NCBI GenBank assembly: GCA_026014485.1
Contig: JAOZIE010000023.1
Location: 62,001-126,000 of the forward strand
Length of the DNA: 64,000 bases
Reading direction: 5' to 3'
Source: Candidatus Bathyarchaeota archaeon
Lineage (GTDB): Archaea; Thermoproteota; Bathyarchaeia; Bathyarchaeales; Bathycorpusculaceae
Positions 16,842 through 24,683 of the stretch are shown piece after piece. Each line of letters begins with the position of its first letter. Position 1 is the first letter of the stretch. The notes under the pieces are model-generated. The model had not been told where the DNA came from, did not search any database, and saw nothing but the letters and a program-made list of their open reading frames with translations. The position numbers and the translations under genes were made by a program.

Positions 16842-19800
16842 TTAGCCGAAGTCGAAGAGACTGGTCTGCTTGGGCTTGTTGTTGTCAAACATCGAGTGAA
16901 GCTCCTCCTTAATCAGAACAAGCCGCTGAGTATAGTAGTTGGGGAGGTTGTACTTGTTGACCAGTTCCTGTGCTGCATCAAGGTACTTTTCGATGCCGCC
17001 ACGGTAAACTGTGAGCGTCAAGGCGCCCCCGCAGAAACATTTGCCATTTAAGGGCAGACGACGAAATTTCCTGTTGCAGGATTTGCATCGGAAGGCTTGA
17101 GTTGAGAAAGCGCGTAGGTTACCTGAAATGTCTCTGAGGAAATGTTTAGTCAGAACCTTTAGCGCTACGTTTCGGACATCCACAGCGTCGATTCTTTCAC
17201 CCAACGCCATCTGCAGGTGAAGCTTTTCCACCATTGATTTGAAGAGTTTGTAGCTGCTTTCAGAGTTGCCCATGCTTATGTCGGAAACGGGCGTGGTGTA
17301 GTTGAAGCCTTCAAACTGCGCCTCGGTGCCAAGCCTGTGGCTGATTAGATCCATTATTGGCCGTATCTGTTTGGCTTCGGCCTTTTCCAGCGTTTTGTCG
17401 TAGAACTCACGTGAGTACACCGCGTCCACATCGCAGTCGTGTGCTTGCCTTTGCACCTCTTTGGTGTTGACGAAGGGAATGACTAGTATGGGGGCGTCCA
17501 TTATGCCGCCTATCTGCGCGGGCAAGTAGCGGAAAGAGAAGTTAAGGAGGGTATCCATTGCCAGCATAATGGCGTCTTCGTCGCCGTCGCAGTCCCTGCG
17601 TTTAGCCGAGTGCCAAAGCGGATGGGCATAAATCACCTTCAAGTTTGTGAAGCCGACAACCCGCCCCAAAATGCCCACGCAGGTGTGTGGAGCCAACCCG
17701 AAGATAAGTTGCCCCACCATTTCTTGAGGACTTTTGACGTTGTAATAGCTGGGTAACTTGTACACCTTAGTTAAGAGCTCGTCAATGAAGCCCGCTATCT
17801 GAACAAAGTATTCTGCAGCATTCCAAGGTATAACGACGTCTTGCACTTTAAGCTCCAGAACTTGGTCTGGATCAGTAAGGGGCACACCGTAAATGTCATG
17901 TGTGTAGCCAAGTTGCCGAAGCTTCTCTACAGGCACGTCAACTTCGCCAGGTTTGATGTGAGTCAGCGGCGCGTTTGTACCGTCAAAACGGATTGTTCCG
18001 TCTTTGTAAACCGACAGGTCATATTTAGCCCGCAGGATGCCCTTTTCAATTATTTCAGGGGTTTTGTCCTCGTTGGTTAAGCCTTTGACCCCCCGAAGCA
18101 GCTTGGGCGCCGCAACACCCAAATTACGCAAGGCACTATCCACCAACTCTTTGAAGTTGATTGTTTGCCTCTGGTAGGGCACGGCATCGGCTTTGCATGT
18201 TGAGCAGCCCGTCTCCTTTAGGGGTTTGCCACAGCGGGGGCAACTTTTCTCGTAAACGGTTTCACAGTCGCATTCAGCACATTTCACCCTGAAAGTGTAA
18301 GTTTTGCAGATGGGGCATTTGCGTTTAACCAACTCGATGAACGCGGGACCTTTTCGTCCTGCCTCTATCAGGTCACGGTGGGAACCCCCTGCCAAGCCGA
18401 CGGGAAAAAGCATATGCACCAGCGGCCTCATTTCTCGCCGTTTAGCTTTTTCAGGGCGCCCCATACGCGCACCAACAAACGTGGGAGCCTTATCCCGCAC
18501 TTCGACACCTGAAAGCGCAGTCAGTACTTTGAAAACCGCTTCCGCTGGAACCTCAGCTGCCGACGTTTCGGTGCCATAGCCCAGGGAGAAAGCTAAAGCG
18601 CAAGCATCTTCGCCGTCAAGGGTTATTTTGTCTTCTGCAACTTTGTGGGGAGCAAAAATCTTTCGCAGAACCTGAGCTGTTTCCTGAGTGTGTTCGCCTT
18701 CGATTCGGGTGGCAAAGCCGCCTTCAAGAGCCACGTTCGCGTTTGAAAGCCAAGTTCTCAGCAGTTGGAGGTCGCAGGTTGAGGAAAGGTTGGACCAGAA
18801 AAAAGTGAACCTCGGATGCAATGGCACCTGCAAAGTTTGCGAGAGGGTAATTGCTTGTTTAGCGGTGAGTTCGGCTTTGAAAGGGTCGAGAAGTAATTGC
18901 TCCAGCGCGGCTGGCTGGAAGTTCACGGCGTGGGCAGCTTTCTGCAAGTCTCCCCCGAACTGTGCCTTAACTGCTGCGTTTAGGTCTTTTACCCACCATT
19001 CTTCCACGTAACCTGACGGAGAAAGAGCCTTGTTGCAGTAGAGAAAATCGCCAAAGCTAATCAGCATGTCGCCCAAGAACAGAATTTTCTCCACTTTGCC
19101 CTTTACGCTGCTGAAGTTTTCTAGGGTAACCTTGACCACGGAGCCGTCTTTGAGCAGAACAACTGGCGGCTCAAGCGAATCCACGGGAACGGTTACGCCG
19201 CCTTTCCCTGGAAGTTCCAGACGCACTTGCGTGCCAGCAGCCAAGAAACTCTCCAGCACCAGCATGGTTGCAGGATGAATGCCCACTGCTGAGAGCCCAG
19301 TGTTTCGGGACCTGCCATACCTCAGCCTAAAGCCTCCTCGGCGTGAGGGAAAAGCGAAAATGGGACGCCCAGCGATAACGTCATCCATGAAGCCCGCAGA
19401 TTTCTTTTCAGATTTCTTTTTGAATTCCCTTAGCCAATCCCATCCTTGGAAGCCAAGTTTCTCGACGATAATGTGCACTTTGAGGGCTCGTCCCACGATG
19501 CCGTCGTTGACGACTCGGAGGGCGCCGCCTCGGACACGGTTGGTTTCTATGCGGGGCAGGTTTCGGTACGAGGATACTTCTATAGGGTCAGATTCGGTAC
19601 CTGTAACCTCGATGGGTAAATAGTCAAAAGCTTTCTTGATTTCCGCGTCAGGGATGTGATATTGGAAGCGCCCCACTGACCGCTCATACGAACGCAGTTC
19701 CTCTATGAAGCGGGCAACCTCCTCTGGCGTCGGCTTGTAGCGGTCCAAGTCAAGCAAACGCCGAACAAAATCCCCCACCACCAAGGTCAAGGCTTGGTCT

Positions 19801-20255
19801 GTGCCGCCAGCCGACCTTATGGGTCCAGCAAAGTAGATGGCAAGGTAACGGGAGCGGTCAAGGTTAGCTTTGATTTTTACTTGTGCCACGCCTTGGATTG
19901 GGGCGGCGGTTAAGCCTTCAGTGAAAATCGCCAGCGCCGTACGGATAGCCTGTTCAGCCGCTTTCTCAGGCTCCATCTCCCCAAATTTGCCTGTGACTAT
20001 TTGTTCAGCTATTTTGAAGGCAATTTCTTCTCTGCCAATTTTTGTGCTTAACTCGCGGATGCTGGCTGCCACGCCTTTTGGACCCACAAGACCCTGAACG
20101 AGGTCGGCTATGTCTTGGGCAATTATGCTTTCAACTTTTAAGGCGGGGTCTAAGCCTTTTTGGCGGGCGCTTTCGCTGATTGCGTATAGTCTGCTCAGTT
20201 CGCTGCCCATAGAATCCACGTAGCTGCGGTAGGCAGCGCTCATCTTGCTGGTCAC
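16842..20255 (-). CDS. polC: DNA polymerase D large subunit DP2
   Basis: The 1137-residue protein is the catalytic subunit of PolD, the archaeal replicative polymerase. It has the N-terminal SRYLAIYFAGPIRSAGGTDQ block, two double-psi barrel regions, a zinc-ribbon cluster (CPICKTYTFRVKCAECDC, then CPRCGKPLKETGCSTC, about 625-665), the catalytic DCDGDEDAIML loop (about 890), and a C-terminal CKSC...CFCGG zinc site that contacts DP1. The last residues KQTSLFDFG form a PCNA-interacting PIP-box-like motif. No intein interrupts the catalytic loop. Its partner DP1 is at 27193-28764. Confidence 0.97.
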   Translation of the reverse strand: MTSKMSAAYRSYVDSMGSELSRLYAISESARQKGLDPALKVESIIAQDIADLVQGLVGPKGVAASIRELSTKIGREEIAFKIAEQIVTGKFGEMEPEKAAEQAIRTALAIFTEGLTAAPIQGVAQVKIKANLDRSRYLAIYFAGPIRSAGGTDQALTLVVGDFVRRLLDLDRYKPTPEEVARFIEELRSYERSVGRFQYHIPDAEIKKAFDYLPIEVTGTESDPIEVSSYRNLPRIETNRVRGGALRVVNDGIVGRALKVHIIVEKLGFQGWDWLREFKKKSEKKSAGFMDDVIAGRPIFAFPSRRGGFRLRYGRSRNTGLSAVGIHPATMLVLESFLAAGTQVRLELPGKGGVTVPVDSLEPPVVLLKDGSVVKVTLENFSSVKGKVEKILFLGDMLISFGDFLYCNKALSPSGYVEEWWVKDLNAAVKAQFGGDLQKAAHAVNFQPAALEQLLLDPFKAELTAKQAITLSQTLQVPLHPRFTFFWSNLSSTCDLQLLRTWLSNANVALEGGFATRIEGEHTQETAQVLRKIFAPHKVAEDKITLDGEDACALAFSLGYGTETSAAEVPAEAVFKVLTALSGVEVRDKAPTFVGARMGRPEKAKRREMRPLVHMLFPVGLAGGSHRDLIEAGRKGPAFIELVKRKCPICKTYTFRVKCAECDCETVYEKSCPRCGKPLKETGCSTCKADAVPYQRQTINFKELVDSALRNLGVAAPKLLRGVKGLTNEDKTPEIIEKGILRAKYDLSVYKDGTIRFDGTNAPLTHIKPGEVDVPVEKLRQLGYTHDIYGVPLTDPDQVLELKVQDVVIPWNAAEYFVQIAGFIDELLTKVYKLPSYYNVKSPQEMVGQLIFGLAPHTCVGILGRVVGFTNLKVIYAHPLWHSAKRRDCDGDEDAIMLAMDTLLNFSFRYLPAQIGGIMDAPILVIPFVNTKEVQRQAHDCDVDAVYSREFYDKTLEKAEAKQIRPIMDLISHRLGTEAQFEGFNYTTPVSDISMGNSESSYKLFKSMVEKLHLQMALGERIDAVDVRNVALKVLTKHFLRDISGNLRAFSTQAFRCKSCNRKFRRLPLNGKCFCGGALTLTVYRGGIEKYLDAAQELVNKYNLPNYYTQRLVLIKEELHSMFDNNKPKQTSLFDFG

Positions 20256-20370
20256 GCGCGGCGTCCCCTCAATCAGTGTGGAAACAGCATCTATTTTGGC
20301 TTTCTAACATAAAGCAAAAGAAAACACCTTTCTGAGAAAGGCTACTTACACTCAGAAAACGCAAACGGGA

Positions 20371-20631
20371 TCAGGAACCTTTCAAAGGCACAGACCTTCG
20401 TGAGGCACCATATATTTTGTCTGTGAACATGCAGTAAACATCAACTTCGCCATGTGAGGGCTTAATGGGAAATTCTTCCTGAAGCCCACAGCTACTGCAG
20501 CCTGCAATGGCGCGGGCTTCCTCACGTAGGATGTCTACGCGAACCGTTTCTTTTCCGCATCTTGGGCAGGAGAAGAACTTTGGTAGACGTTTCTTAGGTA
20601 TGTGAATTACTTTCTTTCTTCTTCGGCCCAT
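20371..20631 (-). CDS. elf1: Transcription elongation factor Elf1-like zinc-ribbon protein
   Basis: The 86-residue protein begins MGRRRKKVIHIPKKRLPK and has one zinc ribbon: CPRCGKE and CSSCGLQ, then VDVYCMFTDKIYG. This is the Elf1 family, which binds RNA polymerase near the downstream DNA and aids elongation. It has GAGG 9 bases upstream of its ATG and shares the TTAAATA promoter region at 20680-20688 with the divergent NAD synthetase gene. Confidence 0.88.
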   Translation of the reverse strand: MGRRRKKVIHIPKKRLPKFFSCPRCGKETVRVDILREEARAIAGCSSCGLQEEFPIKPSHGEVDVYCMFTDKIYGASRRSVPLKGS

Positions 20632-20679
20632 CTTGGCTTCCTCTGGGTGGTTTACCCTTTTTTAGTATCTATGCTTGCC

Positions 20680-20688
20680 CTTAAATAC
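20680..20688. promoter_or_regulatory. Symmetrical TATA element between elf1 and nadE
   Basis: CTTAAATAC reads as a TATA box on both strands. On the minus strand it lies about 50 bases from the Elf1 ATG; on the plus strand about 40 bases from the GTG at 20725. This distance is one reason for choosing GTG 20725 as the NadE start. Confidence 0.45.
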
Positions 20689-20724
20689 TTGCCTACAACC
20701 ATAAAAAGATGGAAGCGTGAGGAA

Positions 20725-21567
20725 GTGGAGCTTAAACCAACAGCTCTGGAAGTAAACCTATCCGACGTGGCAACCAGAATCCAGCGGTTCATCCGAACCT
20801 ACGTCGAAAACGCTGGAGTCAAAGGGGTAGTCTGTGGGATGTCGGGAGGAATCGACAGCAACACGATAGCGGCGCTCTCCGCATTAGCCATAGGCGGAGA
20901 AAACGTTTTGGGGCTTATGCTGCCTGAGAAAGAAACATACAATCCTAAAGACATAGAAGACGCCAAGACCGTAGCAGACATATTCGGCATCCAAACCCAA
21001 ATCTGTGACATCACGGCGCCGTTGGAAGGCTTCTATGAGTCAATTCCAATTTTTGATCCAAAAGAAAAACTCAGCAAGGGCAACATTAAAGCCAGAACCA
21101 GAATGATTTACCTCTACTATCACGCCAACAAGCTTAATCGACTCGTGTGTGGTAGCAGCGACAAGTCTGAAACCATGATGGGGTACTTCACCAAGTGGGG
21201 AGACGCCGCCGCTGATATAGCGCCGATATTGGATTTGTACAAGACACAAGTTCGTAAGCTCGCCGTGCACATAGGCATTCCATCGGACTTGGCAGAGAAA
21301 CCGTCAACACCTGCCCTGTGGCGCAACCAGTCTGCGGAGGGGGAACTCGGAATCAAATATGAGGTACTGGATCTTGTTCTGTTTGGGCTTGAACGGTTCA
21401 TGGCATCTAAAGAGATAGCAGAACAGGTAGGCTTGGAGGAAAGTCAAGTTGAGAAAATCAAGAAAAGGTGGCTTGCCGTTGAGCATAAAAGGCGGTTGCC
21501 CTTGTCGCCCAAACTTGAGTACAGAACGGTAGGAACCGACTTCAGGTTGCCGCACAGCATATATTAA
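20725..21567 (+). CDS. nadE: NAD+ synthetase
   Basis: From GTG 20725 the product is 280 residues (MELKPTALEVNLSDVATRIQ...), a normal N-terminus for NH3-dependent NAD synthetase; the frame is open further upstream to 20602 but that part overlaps elf1 and the promoter. SGGIDS (40-45) is the PP-loop that adenylates deamido-NAD. GSSDKSE, KWGDAAADIAPILDLYKTQV and KPSTPALWRNQSAEGELG are further family motifs. A GTGAGGAA ribosome-binding sequence directly precedes the start. It is followed after 14 bases by a nitrilase-type amidohydrolase that may supply ammonia. Confidence 0.93.
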   Translation: MELKPTALEVNLSDVATRIQRFIRTYVENAGVKGVVCGMSGGIDSNTIAALSALAIGGENVLGLMLPEKETYNPKDIEDAKTVADIFGIQTQICDITAPLEGFYESIPIFDPKEKLSKGNIKARTRMIYLYYHANKLNRLVCGSSDKSETMMGYFTKWGDAAADIAPILDLYKTQVRKLAVHIGIPSDLAEKPSTPALWRNQSAEGELGIKYEVLDLVLFGLERFMASKEIAEQVGLEESQVEKIKKRWLAVEHKRRLPLSPKLEYRTVGTDFRLPHSIY

Positions 21568-21581
21568 CAGAAGGAAAGCAC

Positions 21582-22415
21582 ATGAAAGAGAAAATAAAAA
21601 TTGCCTTAGCCCAAATCAGTAGCAGACGCGAAGACAAAAAAAGAAACCTCGCAAAAATTGAACAATATACCATAAGGGCAAAGGAGCAGGGAGCGGATCT
21701 TGTGATTTTTCCTGAGCTTTCCCTCACAGGCTATGTTGTTAGAGACCAGATTTATGAGCTAGCGGAAACGATACCGGGACCTTCAACTCGGAAACTGGAG
21801 CAGCTCGCAAAAGAGACAGGTATGTACATCATTTTTGGTATGCCAGAGCTAAGCGAAAAAACGAAGGCAACAGTATGCAACACTTCAGTTTTCATAGGTC
21901 CTGAGGGAATAATTGGTAAGTACCGCAAAATGTATTTGCCAACTCACAGTGTATTTGAAGAGAAAAGGTATTTCCGACCAGGATATCAAGCCGTAGCCTT
22001 TGACACCGCCATCGGAAAAATTGGGTTGTGTATATGCTATGACATCTTTTTCCCAGAAGTGACCCGTCTCACCCGTTTGCTTGGAGCGCAATTGGTTGTG
22101 TACATATCTGCATCTCCCGCCGTCCGCAGAAGCTACTTTGAAATCCTCACTGCAGCAAGAGCTTTGGAAAACACGGCTTACCTTGCGTATGTTAACCTTG
22201 TCGGAGTGGAGGATGGGCTGCAGTTTTGGGGGGGAAGCCGACTGGTGAGTCCAGCTGGCGAAGTTCTTGCTAAGGCTAAGTATGATGAGGAAGACTTTGT
22301 CATGTGTGAGGTTGACTTTGAAGACCTTAAGCCTGCGGAAACGTTTATCCCGACGCTTAGGGACTTGCGTCCTGAACTATTTGACGAGTTAAAGAAAAGC
22401 TCGGAACGCCTATAA
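21582..22415 (+). CDS. Nitrilase-superfamily carbon-nitrogen hydrolase
   Basis: The 277-residue protein has the full Glu-Lys-Cys triad: FPELSLTGY (Glu45), KYRKMYLP (Lys116) and CICYDIFFPE (Cys152). The superfamily hydrolyses amides or nitriles. It is separated from nadE by only 14 bases and the pair ends in a strong hairpin, so they are one operon. In many organisms a nitrilase domain is fused to NadE as its glutaminase; here the two parts may be separate subunits of a glutamine-dependent enzyme. An unrelated amidase role is also possible. Confidence 0.88.
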   Translation: MKEKIKIALAQISSRREDKKRNLAKIEQYTIRAKEQGADLVIFPELSLTGYVVRDQIYELAETIPGPSTRKLEQLAKETGMYIIFGMPELSEKTKATVCNTSVFIGPEGIIGKYRKMYLPTHSVFEEKRYFRPGYQAVAFDTAIGKIGLCICYDIFFPEVTRLTRLLGAQLVVYISASPAVRRSYFEILTAARALENTAYLAYVNLVGVEDGLQFWGGSRLVSPAGEVLAKAKYDEEDFVMCEVDFEDLKPAETFIPTLRDLRPELFDELKKSSERL

Positions 22416-22435
22416 GCAGACTTGGAAGCAAGTGA

Positions 22436-22452
22436 CCCCCTCTTTTAGGGGG
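22436..22452 (+). terminator. G/C hairpin ending the nadE-nitrilase operon
   Basis: CCCCCT-CTTTT-AGGGGG forms a perfect 6-bp stem with a 5-base loop, 20 bases after the nitrilase stop codon. No long U-tract follows, so it may act as a 3' stabiliser or a terminator. Confidence 0.55.
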
Positions 22453-22488
22453 CATATGAGAGTTAGGATGGCAAGTTGTGTGGTTGCG

Positions 22489-22520
22489 TCACAAATCACA
22501 ACTACATCACATCACTGTGA
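22489..22520. repeat. Cluster of TCAC/GTGA half-sites
   Basis: TCAC occurs at 22489, 22496, 22507 and 22512, then GTGA at 22517. The 22496-to-22507 spacing is again 11 bases. The same TCAC core is found in the two phased arrays nearby, so these look like extra half-sites for the same DNA-binding protein. Confidence 0.5.
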
Positions 22521-22547
22521 CATCATATGTTTTGTTGGAAGTCACGT

Positions 22548-22580
22548 GTGATTTAGCCGTGATTCCGCTGTGATTTAATG
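22548..22580 (-). repeat. Phased 11-bp repeat array A (three units)
   Basis: GTGATT occurs at 22548, 22559 and 22570, exactly 11 bases apart. On the minus strand the units read AAATCACAGCG, GAATCACGGCT and AAATCACACGT, the same consensus as array B at 23757 but in the opposite orientation. The 11-base period puts each unit on nearly the same face of the helix, typical of cooperative operators, iterons or centromere-like sites. Confidence 0.7.
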
Positions 22581-22586
22581 GAATCG

Positions 22587-22596
22587 GTGACGTCAC
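22587..22596. promoter_or_regulatory. Perfect palindrome GTGACGTCAC
   Basis: A perfect 10-bp palindrome made of two inverted GTGAC halves, 17 bases from the last unit of array A. A near copy, GTGACGTCAT, is at 23674-23683. It may be a symmetrical form of the same binding site. Confidence 0.5.
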
Positions 22597-22935
22597 GAGA
22601 CTTTTTGGTGGGGTTTTTTGGATAAAATGTGAAGGCGCCATAAAAGGGAAAAAGCGTGTTTTTGTTGTTTGATTGGGTGTTTGAGGGAATATAGTTGAGG
22701 GAAATTATGTGAATTGGCTGCAGCAGTTGCTTTTTGTTAACAGATATGAGTCTAAGTGTGCCTATAATGCCCAAAGCGGCGCGGTTAAAAATGGCTAATT
22801 TGAAGCTGAAAACGCAATATAAGGACGATTTAATCCCTGAAGGTTAAAGTAAGTAATTAATCACCATAATATCCCATATAAGGTTGTTTTCAAGGGGCAT
22901 TATTGTGTTTTTTGGGCTTAAAAGGTCGATACCGC

Positions 22936-22943
22936 TTTTATAA
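22936..22943 (+). promoter_or_regulatory. TATA box for the gene at 22998
   Basis: TTTTATAA lies about 58 bases upstream of the TTG at 22998, giving a predicted leader of about 30 bases that contains the GAGG ribosome-binding site at 22985-22988. Confidence 0.45.
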
Positions 22944-22997
22944 CACGAGCCAGTATACAAAACCGTATCCATTCAGCATATCGCGAGGAACGTAAGA

Positions 22998-23477
22998 TTG
23001 AAGCTCAAAGAAGGCGTACAATTGTGGCTAAACGGAGCATTAAACGACCCCGTTGTCAAAATTCTGACCAAAAATAGCCAATTGACACGAACACAGCTTG
23101 AAACGCTGCTAATAGACGTTTTAGCTGAGAATATGGCAGGCAAACAGTTAAAATACGACGAAAAAGCCAGATTACGCTTAACAAAGGCCAAAATAAGCCG
23201 CGGATCCTTCAACAGGACATTAAAACAGTCTAAAGAAAACGTCATAAAATCAATCTACACAGTACTGCTCCTAGGATATTTAGGAGTCTTTGAGACCACA
23301 ACTCTTGACCCATACCTCGAAATAGCCAATAAATTGAAGGAGTATATGGAAGCACACGAGGACCTCCCAGACAACCTAGAGGGGGTACAAGAGCACCTAA
23401 AAGTCATAGAAATCATCAGAGAAGAGCTAGAAATGAGCCTAAAACGGCTTTCTAGCCCATCAGAGGACAGGCTGTGA
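22998..23477 (+). CDS. Conserved-looking small protein, putative DNA-binding, between phased arrays
   Basis: The 159-residue product starts at TTG 22998, 9 bases after GAGG. It is largely helical and charged. The part ISRGSFNRTLKQSKENVIKSIYTVLLLGYLGVFE (about 70-105) could be a helix-turn-helix followed by a hydrophobic helix; the C-terminal third (about 110-150) is a probable long helix or coiled coil. No signal peptide is seen. I do not recognise the family. It lies alone between the two 11-bp arrays and upstream of the membrane winged-helix gene, so a role in recognising those repeats is a reasonable guess only. Confidence 0.65.
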   Translation: MKLKEGVQLWLNGALNDPVVKILTKNSQLTRTQLETLLIDVLAENMAGKQLKYDEKARLRLTKAKISRGSFNRTLKQSKENVIKSIYTVLLLGYLGVFETTTLDPYLEIANKLKEYMEAHEDLPDNLEGVQEHLKVIEIIREELEMSLKRLSSPSEDRL

Positions 23478-23673
23478 CATCACAAATCACAAAAAGCACA
23501 TAAAAAACGCGGCAAATTCACAAGAAAAAACCAGCATTCAAGCAGGTCAAAAAGCAGCAAACTATCACCAAGATTTACAGAGATCTTGCTAAAAGAAGCC
23601 TAAATCTAACCTATTCTAAACATAGGCACCACTCCAAAGTAGAGGGATAAAGAAAGAGTCAAACTTGTGATGT

Positions 23674-23683
23674 GTGACGTCAT
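23674..23683. promoter_or_regulatory. Near-palindrome GTGACGTCAT
   Basis: Nine of ten bases match the perfect palindrome GTGACGTCAC at 22587-22596. It is part of the longer GTGATGTGTGACGTCAT cluster upstream of the gene at 23810. Confidence 0.4.
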
Positions 23684-23756
23684 AGCAAGGCAGGGCGTAG
23701 TACACCATAAACCTTAAATTTTCCATGGAGAACTGTGATGTGTGATGCAACACAAT

Positions 23757-23800
23757 AAGTCACGCCTAAATCACATCCAAATCACAGGCAAATCACAGAG
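23757..23800 (+). repeat. Phased 11-bp repeat array B (four units)
   Basis: Four tandem 11-base units start at 23757, 23768, 23779 and 23790: AAGTCACGCCT, AAATCACATCC, AAATCACAGGC and AAATCACAGAG. The core AARTCAC is fixed and the last three or four bases vary, as in operator or iteron arrays. The array ends 9 bases before the ATG of the membrane winged-helix gene and overlaps its GAGG ribosome-binding site, so protein bound here should block transcription or translation of that gene. Confidence 0.75.
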
Positions 23801-23809
23801 GCAGACTAG

Positions 23810-24616
23810 ATGATAGACATCATCACCTTGGCGATTGTAGGGACGCTGCTAGGTGTTCTGGCGGCAGTCACCACGTACGCAGCAATCCAATATTACAAGC
23901 AGCTAAGTAGAGCACAAAAGGAATACGAAAAAGCCCGAGATTTTGTGGAGGACATCGTGCTTAGTTTTAACCGGGAACTGAAAAGGGAAGCTGAAAGGAT
24001 ACAAACAGTAGTTTACAAAGTAGAAGTCAACGCATCCAAAGCAGATGCTGGGCGCAGGATAGCTGAAAGTGTGGAAAAAAGGGTTGGGCCCATTGAAAGC
24101 CAAATCAATGAGATAAACGCCAAAGTTGACGCCATAGACACAGCAGTCAGCGACATCTCAGAGGTTAATGCAAAAGCCATCAAGGAACTATCTACTGTAG
24201 ACGTGACAGGTGTAGGCACTAAGCTTCAAGATATCGAAACATCACAGGAAACTTTGAGAACAAAGATAACTCAGCTAGAAGAACAATTACAAAAATTAAC
24301 TTCAATTCCTGAAGGAAAAGTAGAGACACCTCTGCCAGTTATGCCTGTAATGCCCATTAAACGAGACAAAGCAATGGCATCATTAACAGAAACCGAAGTT
24401 GCAGTTTTGGAGTTTCTTTCTTCAGAGGGCCCAAAATCGGCGCCTGAAATTAAAGAGAAAGTGCAACTCAGCAGAGAACACACGGCAAGGCTCATGAAGA
24501 AGCTCTACGAGGAAGGCTACTTGGAAAGGGAAACGGGAAAGTTACCCTTCAAATACAGCATAAAAAAGGAAATGGAAAAGCTCCTAAGGAAACCCGAAAC
24601 CGCACCACCACTTTAA
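23810..24616 (+). CDS. Membrane-anchored coiled-coil protein with C-terminal winged helix
   Basis: The 268-residue product has three parts. An N-terminal membrane helix (IITLAIVGTLLGVLAAVTTYAAI written here in part: LAIVGTLLGVLAAVTTYAA, about 7-25). A long charged coiled coil (about 30-165) with heptad-like runs such as VEKRVGPIESQINEINAKV and LRTKITQLEEQLQKL. After a Pro-rich linker, a winged helix-turn-helix (about 190-255) with LTETEVAVLEFLSSEGPKS, APEIKEKVQLSREHTARLMKKL and YEEGYLERETGKLPFKY, the MarR/ArsR-type arrangement. It could tether DNA to the membrane. The 11-bp array B runs into its start, so autoregulation is likely. Family not recognised. Confidence 0.8.
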   Translation: MIDIITLAIVGTLLGVLAAVTTYAAIQYYKQLSRAQKEYEKARDFVEDIVLSFNRELKREAERIQTVVYKVEVNASKADAGRRIAESVEKRVGPIESQINEINAKVDAIDTAVSDISEVNAKAIKELSTVDVTGVGTKLQDIETSQETLRTKITQLEEQLQKLTSIPEGKVETPLPVMPVMPIKRDKAMASLTETEVAVLEFLSSEGPKSAPEIKEKVQLSREHTARLMKKLYEEGYLERETGKLPFKYSIKKEMEKLLRKPETAPPL

Positions 24617-24683
24617 GGGCTATAGACTGCACCGAGCAATAATGAACACATCGACCAAGCAAAAAAATTCCTTTGTTGTGGGT

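Larger units (their letters stand above)
23478..23809. promoter_or_regulatory. Repeat-rich regulatory stretch upstream of the membrane wHTH gene
   Basis: This 332-base gap holds no gene. It contains ATCACAAATCAC (23479-23490) just after the preceding stop, GTGATGTGTGACGTCAT (23667-23683), GTGATGTGTGATG (23735-23747) and the four-unit array B (23757-23800). CTTAAATTTTCC near 23712-23723 is a TATA candidate, so the array would lie downstream of transcription start, in the leader. Confidence 0.5.

Noticed and set aside
17570-17590. Possible intein in the PolD large subunit catalytic loop
   Set aside because: The DCDGDEDAI loop is continuous and total length is normal, so no intein is present.
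22553-22774. Minus-strand frame of 73 codons in the repeat region upstream of 22998
   Set aside because: Its codons run through the phased repeats and AT-rich sequence; no ribosome-binding site and no recognisable domain.
22480-23800. CRISPR array
   Set aside because: The repeat units are 11 bases with no spacers of the CRISPR type, differ in their last bases, and no cas genes are near.
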